Shown: positions 22,653 to 26,766 of the stretch, in pieces | Layout: every line of letters begins with the position of its first letter | How positions within the stretch are numbered: position 1 is the stretch's first letter | Source: an uncultured Eubacteriales bacterium | GTDB taxonomy: Bacteria > Bacillota > Clostridia > Oscillospirales > Oscillospiraceae | Assembly: GCA_902465435.1 (NCBI GenBank) | Contig: CABQNH010000027.1 | Span: 1-26,766 of the forward strand | Direction: 5' to 3' | Length of the DNA: 26,766 bases | Position numbers and translations under genes: made by a program | The notes under the pieces: model-generated | Database searches by the model: none | What the model was told of the DNA's origin: nothing | The model's input: only the letters and a program-made list of their open reading frames with translations

Positions 22653-23488
22653 TGAAACAATTTCGTAAAATGTCTTACCCCTATGTGCTGTGGATCTCGG
22701 TCATGATCGTGCTGCCGATGCTGCTCATTGTACTCTATGCGTTCACGACGGGCGGCAACGACGTGGCCTCCTTCCGCTTCTCGCTGCACAATTTTGCGCG
22801 CTTCGTGACGGATAAGGTGTTTGTGGAGGTGCTGCTGCGCTCTCTGTACATTGCCCTTGTTACGACGGTCATTTGCGTGCTTTTGGGCTACCCGATCGCC
22901 TATATCATTGCCAACCGCTGCGGAAAGAGCAGCTTCCTCATGGTGCTGCTCATCACCATGCCGACGTGGATCAATATGCTGGTTCGCACCTATGCCTGGA
23001 TGGGCATTTTGCAGGACGGCGGCATTTTGAACACGCTGCTCGGCTACCTCGGCATCGGCCCTGTTACGATGCTGCACACGAGCTTCGCAGTGATCTTGGG
23101 CATGGTCTATAACTTCCTGCCCTTCATGATCCTGCAGATCCACGCTTCGCTGACTAAGATGGATCTGAGCCTTCTGGATGCGGCCAACGATCTCGGCGCG
23201 TCCAATGCCCAGGCATTCTGGCGTGTGACCTTCCCGCTTTCGCTGCCCGGCGTGATCTCCGGCATTACGCTGGTGTTCCTGCCTGCGGTTTCAAGCTTTT
23301 TTATTCCGAAGCTGCTGGGCGGCGGCCAATTTGTGCTGGTCGGCAACATCATCGAGAACCAGTTCCTCACGGCGGGCGACTGGAATTTCGGCAGCGCGAT
23401 TTCGCTCATTATGGCGATCATCATCATGTTCTCCATGTATCTGACGCGAAAGGCCGACACGGAGCCTGCCTCACACGGAAAGGAGTGA
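22652..23488 (+). CDS. potB: Spermidine/putrescine ABC transporter permease
   Basis: A 278-residue permease with six membrane helices. The EAA-loop that docks on PotA is DAANDLGASNAQAFWRVTFPLSLPG (about 175-199). The conserved SYPYVLWISVMIVLPMLLIVLYAF start and the MPTWINMLVRTYAWMGIL stretch are typical of PotB. It forms a heterodimeric channel with the PotC part of the next gene. The ATG overlaps the potA stop (TGATG); the TTG one codon earlier is not needed. Confidence 0.95.
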   Translation: MKQFRKMSYPYVLWISVMIVLPMLLIVLYAFTTGGNDVASFRFSLHNFARFVTDKVFVEVLLRSLYIALVTTVICVLLGYPIAYIIANRCGKSSFLMVLLITMPTWINMLVRTYAWMGILQDGGILNTLLGYLGIGPVTMLHTSFAVILGMVYNFLPFMILQIHASLTKMDLSLLDAANDLGASNAQAFWRVTFPLSLPGVISGITLVFLPAVSSFFIPKLLGGGQFVLVGNIIENQFLTAGDWNFGSAISLIMAIIIMFSMYLTRKADTEPASHGKE

Positions 23489-23494
23489 CAAGCC

Positions 23495-25417
23495 ATGATA
23501 AAGCAAAAACGCAGCCTTTCCTCCAAGATCATTCTGGCGCTTGTCCTGCTCTTTTTCTACGCGCCGATCCTCTACATCATCATTTTTTCCTTTAATTCCT
23601 CCCGCTCGCTGACGAAATTCACCGGCTTTTCGCTGCGCTGGTATCAAAAGATGTTCGGCGACCCGACCATGATGGAGTCCGTTGTCTACACGATTCTGAT
23701 CGCCGTGCTGGCAACGCTGATCTCCACCGTTGTCGGAACGCTGACCGCCATCGGCCTGTCGAAGTCCCGCAAGGCGCTGCAGCGCGCGGTGGAGCAGATC
23801 AACGATCTTCCGGTCATGAATCCGGATATCGTAACGGCCATCAGCCTTCTGATGTTCTTCAGCGCGCTGGCGGTCAACAAGGGCTTTGTGACGCTGCTGC
23901 TGGCGCATATCATGTTCTGCATTCCCTATGTGATGCTTTCCGTCACGCCAAAGCTGCGCTCGCTCGATCCCAACCTGACCGACGCGGCGCTCGATCTCGG
24001 CGCGACGCCCCTGCAGGCGCTCTGGAAGGTCATTGTGCCGCAGATCTGGCCGGGCATCCTCTCAGGCGCACTCATCGCCTTTACGATGTCCTTTGACGAC
24101 TTTGTGATCTCCTATTTTGTCACCGGAAACGGCGTGCAGAACATTTCCATTCTGGTCTATACCATGTCCAAGCGCGTCAATCCTTCCATCAACGCGCTCT
24201 CCACGCTCGTCATCGTGCTCATTGCCTTCGCGCTGACGGTTGTGAACCTTGTGCCGATCCTGCGCGGCCGCAGGAAAAAGCGCAGCGCCGGGCGCGAGGC
24301 AAGCCCTGAAGCGAAAAAGCGCCTGCGCATTGCCTACACTGCGGTCGCGGGCGCGGTCATTCTCGGAATGATCGGTCTGTTTATCGGCTCTGCGGTCGCG
24401 CAGAACAATAAACGCAGAGCTGCGGCGGAGCGCTACGGCTCGTCCACGCTGAAGCTCTATATTACAGGCGAATATCTCGGCGAAAACGTCATTTCCGACT
24501 TTGAAAAGCAGTTTGGCGTCAAGGTCATTATCGAGTATTTCGATTCCAACGAAATGATGTACGCCAAGATGCAGGCCGGCGATTCCTACGACGTGGTGAT
24601 CCCCTCGGAATATATGATCCAGCGCATGATGGCAAACGACATGCTGCAGGAGCTGGACCTGAGCCGCATCCCCAATCTGGAGAATCTTGCGGACGAGGTA
24701 AAGAACCTTTCCTTTGACCCGGATAACCGGTATTCCGTGCCCTATTTCTGGGGCAGCGTCGGCATTGTCTACGACCACACGGTCGTCGATCCCAAGGACG
24801 TGGAGGAGCAGGGCTACGAGGTGCTGCGCAACCCGAAATATAAGGGAAATCTCTATCTTTATGATTCGGAGCGCGACTCGTTTATGATGGCGCTCAAGGC
24901 GCTGGGCTACTCCATGAACACCGATAACGAGCAGGAGCTTTATGAGGCCTATGACTGGCTGCTGGAGCTGAACCGCACCATGGATCCCGTCTATGTGACC
25001 GACGAGGTGATCGACGCCATGATGACCGGCACGAAGGCGCTCGCCGTGGTCTACTCCGGCGACGGCGCGGTGATCCTCGATGAAAACGAGAATATGAGCT
25101 TCTCCATGCCCAAGGAGGGCACCAACATCTGGTATGACTGCATGGTCATCCCGAAGAACGCGGAAAATCCGCTTCTGGCGCATGAGTTTATCAATTATAT
25201 GCTGAGCTATGAGGCCTGCTATGATAACGCAGAAACCGTGGGCTACGCCAGCCCGAACAAGCAGGTCCTGGCCGATATGACGGAGGAGGGCGGCCTTTAC
25301 GCCGAAAACGAGGCATATTATCCCCGCTTTGATCCGTCGGTGGACGAGGTGTTCTCGGACAATCAGACGATCAAGCGCATTTTGTCCGAGCTTTGGATCA
25401 AGGTAAAGGCATCCTGA
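23495..25417 (+). CDS. potCD: Fused polyamine permease and substrate-binding protein (PotC-PotD)
   Basis: A 640-residue fusion. Residues 1-265 are a PotC permease with six helices and the EAA loop DAALDLGATPLQALWKVIVPQIWPG. A basic linker (RRKKRSAGREASPEAKKR) leads to a seventh membrane helix (about 280-303). Residues 312-640 are a PotD-type binding protein: STLKLYITGEYLGENVISDFEKQFGVKVIIEYFDSNEMMYAKM, DVVIPSEYMIQRM, FWGSVGIVYD and a C-terminal YASPN…ELWIKVK. The binding protein is therefore tethered on the outer face next to the channel, in place of a free lipoprotein. The gene starts 6 bp after potB, with AAGGAG inside the potB end. Confidence 0.95.
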   Translation: MIKQKRSLSSKIILALVLLFFYAPILYIIIFSFNSSRSLTKFTGFSLRWYQKMFGDPTMMESVVYTILIAVLATLISTVVGTLTAIGLSKSRKALQRAVEQINDLPVMNPDIVTAISLLMFFSALAVNKGFVTLLLAHIMFCIPYVMLSVTPKLRSLDPNLTDAALDLGATPLQALWKVIVPQIWPGILSGALIAFTMSFDDFVISYFVTGNGVQNISILVYTMSKRVNPSINALSTLVIVLIAFALTVVNLVPILRGRRKKRSAGREASPEAKKRLRIAYTAVAGAVILGMIGLFIGSAVAQNNKRRAAAERYGSSTLKLYITGEYLGENVISDFEKQFGVKVIIEYFDSNEMMYAKMQAGDSYDVVIPSEYMIQRMMANDMLQELDLSRIPNLENLADEVKNLSFDPDNRYSVPYFWGSVGIVYDHTVVDPKDVEEQGYEVLRNPKYKGNLYLYDSERDSFMMALKALGYSMNTDNEQELYEAYDWLLELNRTMDPVYVTDEVIDAMMTGTKALAVVYSGDGAVILDENENMSFSMPKEGTNIWYDCMVIPKNAENPLLAHEFINYMLSYEACYDNAETVGYASPNKQVLADMTEEGGLYAENEAYYPRFDPSVDEVFSDNQTIKRILSELWIKVKAS

Positions 25418-25445
25418 GCTTTCCTGTTTGAAAAGGAGCGTTGTG

Positions 25446-25889
25446 ATGATTCGAACCATGCAGCAGCAGGATCGCGCGGTCTTTCTCGCGCTTTCGGAGG
25501 AATTCTACCATTCCCCCGCCGTGCTCGCGCCGATTCCTGCGAGCTACCATGAAAAAACCTTCGACGAGCTCCTGCGCAGCGAAGCGTACCTTGTCGGCTT
25601 CCTCTTTGAGGTGGAGGGGGAGGCCGCGGGCTACGCCCTGCTAAACCGCAGCTTTTCGCACGAAGCGGGCGGCGCGGTCGTCTGGGTGGAGGAGCTGTAC
25701 GTCCGCCCGGGCTATCAGGGACACGGCATCGGCACGCGCTTTTTCTCCTATTTGAAGGCGCATTACCCCGCCGCACGCTACCGGCTGGAAACCGAGCCGG
25801 AGAATGTGCGCGCCAAGGCGCTCTATGCGAAGATGGGCTTTCAGCCGCTTGCCTATGAGCAGATGATTTGTGACACGGCGGCGGATTGA
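25446..25889 (+). CDS. GNAT family N-acetyltransferase
   Basis: A 147-residue acetyltransferase fold. The acetyl-CoA loop is PGYQGHGIGTRFF (about 88-100), preceded by the strand VVWVEELYVR and followed by LETEPENVRAKALYAKMGFQPL, the usual C-terminal half. It moves an acetyl group from acetyl-CoA to an amine; the substrate is unknown, although its place right after the polyamine operon (28 bp) makes a polyamine possible. The ATG after AAAAGGAGCGTTGTG is used. Confidence 0.9.
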   Translation: MIRTMQQQDRAVFLALSEEFYHSPAVLAPIPASYHEKTFDELLRSEAYLVGFLFEVEGEAAGYALLNRSFSHEAGGAVVWVEELYVRPGYQGHGIGTRFFSYLKAHYPAARYRLETEPENVRAKALYAKMGFQPLAYEQMICDTAAD

Positions 25890-25935
25890 CGCTTTATCCC
25901 CCAAATCGACGCACCGCAGCGTCAGGGAGGCTTCT

Positions 25936-26628
25936 ATGCTGGAATTTCAACCGACGATTCTCTATGAGGACGCACAGCTTTGCGTCTGCGTCAAGCCGGC
26001 CGGCGTTCTGTCCGAGGGCGGGACACCGGGCGGGATGCCCGCACTTCTGGCGGGGTATTACCGCGCGCAGGGGCGTCCGGACTTTGTCGCGGGCGTTCAT
26101 CGCTTAGACCGGATCGTCGGCGGTGCGATGGTGTTCTCGCGCAGAAGGGATGTGACGGGAAAGCTGATCGCCGCCGTCGCGGCGCACGAGGTCACCAAGG
26201 AATACCTTGCGGTTTTGTGCGGCAGACCCGACCGGGAGGAAGCGACCTTAGAGGATCTTCTCTTTCACGACTCGACGAAGAATAAGACCTACGTCGTGAA
26301 AAGACTGCGCAAGGGCGTTCGCGAGGCCAGGCTGTCCTATCGTGTGCTTGCGTCGGTGGAAACGCCGCAGGGGCTGCGGACGCTGGTGCGTGTGCAGCTC
26401 TACACCGGGCGCACGCACCAGATCCGTGCGCAGTTTTCCGCGCGCGGCCTGCCTCTTCTGGGCGATATCCGCTATGGAAGCCGCGACCCTGCCTGCGACT
26501 GCGCGCTCTGGTCGAATCGACTGTGCTTTGCGCATCCGACGCGTCGTGCCCAAGTAGTTGACTGCGCTGCGCCGCCGCCGGACTGCTATCCGTGGACGCT
26601 GTTTCCGCCGCAGCTTGTAGGTGCATAG
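25936..26628 (+). CDS. RluA family RNA pseudouridine synthase
   Basis: A 230-residue enzyme that converts uridine to pseudouridine in rRNA or tRNA. The catalytic motif is VHRLDRIVGGAMVFSRR (about 55-71), with the Asp present but VGG in place of the common TSG. Further family marks are KPAGVLSEGG near the N-terminus, KEYLAVLCG, and RVQLYTGRTHQIRAQFSARGLPLLGDIRYG. There is no S4 domain, so it belongs to the short RluA-like group. AGGGAGG precedes the ATG. It may be co-transcribed with the GNAT gene; a terminator follows. Confidence 0.92.
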   Translation: MLEFQPTILYEDAQLCVCVKPAGVLSEGGTPGGMPALLAGYYRAQGRPDFVAGVHRLDRIVGGAMVFSRRRDVTGKLIAAVAAHEVTKEYLAVLCGRPDREEATLEDLLFHDSTKNKTYVVKRLRKGVREARLSYRVLASVETPQGLRTLVRVQLYTGRTHQIRAQFSARGLPLLGDIRYGSRDPACDCALWSNRLCFAHPTRRAQVVDCAAPPPDCYPWTLFPPQLVGA

Positions 26629-26677
26629 CGCTGCAGTGCCGGAGGGGTGACCTCCGCCGGAACTCCCACAGAAAAAG

Positions 26678-26710
26678 AAGGGAACCCCTGACTCTATCAG
26701 GGGTTCCCTT
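26678..26710. terminator. Terminator hairpin next to repeat copy 7
   Basis: AAGGGAACCCCTGA and TCAGGGGTTCCCTT pair perfectly (14 bp) around CTCTA. An A-run (GAAAAAG) lies on the outer left. The plus-strand T-run is absent because the repeat core starts two bases later. A smaller hairpin (CCGGAGG/CCTCCGCCGG) is at about 26640-26660. Confidence 0.8.
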
Positions 26711-26712
26711 GC

Positions 26713-26766
26713 CAGCGTGTCAAAAAACCTTTTTGACACGCTGACAGACGATCAAGAAAGTTCGGA
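26713..26766 (-). repeat. Copy 7 of the repeat family, cut by the window end
   Basis: The inverted core begins with the end hairpin CAGCGTGTCAAAAA…TTTTTGACACGCTG and continues GACAGACGATCAAGAAAG to the edge of the window. Its flanking hairpin is at 26678-26710. The prediction from the other copies is that the same hairpin recurs about 250 bp further on. Confidence 0.88.

Noticed and set aside
24062..25459. 465-codon open frame opposite potCD
   Set aside because: Antisense shadow of a long GC-rich gene, dominated by His/Val/Arg without family resemblance.

Overview
The window looks like a chromosomal segment of a moderately GC-rich Clostridia-type Firmicute, most likely an Oscillospiraceae/Ruminococcaceae gut anaerobe. 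I infer this from RNase Y, the MATE/MarR, YitT and potABCD-type gene families, AGGAGG-type ribosome binding sites and TTGACA-17-TATAAT promoters. No species can be named from the sequence alone.

Layout. 1-800 holds no protein gene: a repeat copy, a probable structured RNA (6S-like) on the minus strand and a MITE-like element. 938-3084 has a tiny membrane protein facing a MarR-MATE efflux operon. 3621-5171 is rny. 5444-8336 has a Cof-type phosphatase, a YitT-family pair and a small multidrug-export-type membrane protein. 8843-8918 is tRNA-Thr(GGT). 9480-13717 has a Gph-like phosphatase, a MerR regulator with its divergent and partly deleted oxidoreductase operon, and a WYL regulator. 13904-17088 is a minus-strand operon of TetR, a 43-residue membrane protein, a kinase-like protein and an ABC-2 exporter. 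17520-20006 has a lipoprotein and an ECF sigma/membrane-partner pair. 20503-25417 is a polyamine operon (XRE-cupin regulator, PotA, PotB, fused PotC-PotD), followed by a GNAT acetyltransferase and an RluA-type pseudouridine synthase.

The most striking signal is a family of AT-richer repeats with cores of about 250 bp. There are seven copies in 26.8 kb (starts near 5, 5213, 8456, 10792, 18107, 20061 and 26713), on both strands and only between genes. The core has imperfect inverted ends (CAGACTGTCAATAAAGTCCG against CAGACGATCAAGAAAGTTCG), nested internal inverted repeats, a conserved GC hairpin and a near-perfect 31-nt hairpin at one end. The copies that can be checked on both sides sit between two copies of a hairpin that differs from locus to locus. 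The hairpin copies are identical in three cases (21, 33 and 40 bp) and have the same stem with a different loop in a fourth. At the copy near 20 kb the outer sides of the two hairpins keep the A-run and the T-run of one bidirectional terminator. This suggests an element that enters intrinsic terminators and duplicates the whole hairpin. I do not recognise it as a named family.

Other points of interest are PotA carrying about 170 extra residues of tandem Ig-like repeats inside its TOBE region, the PotC-PotD fusion, a cupin/aldo-keto reductase deletion scar beside a textbook MerR promoter with a 19-bp spacer, and an RNA leader with two mutually exclusive pairings before the Gph-like gene.
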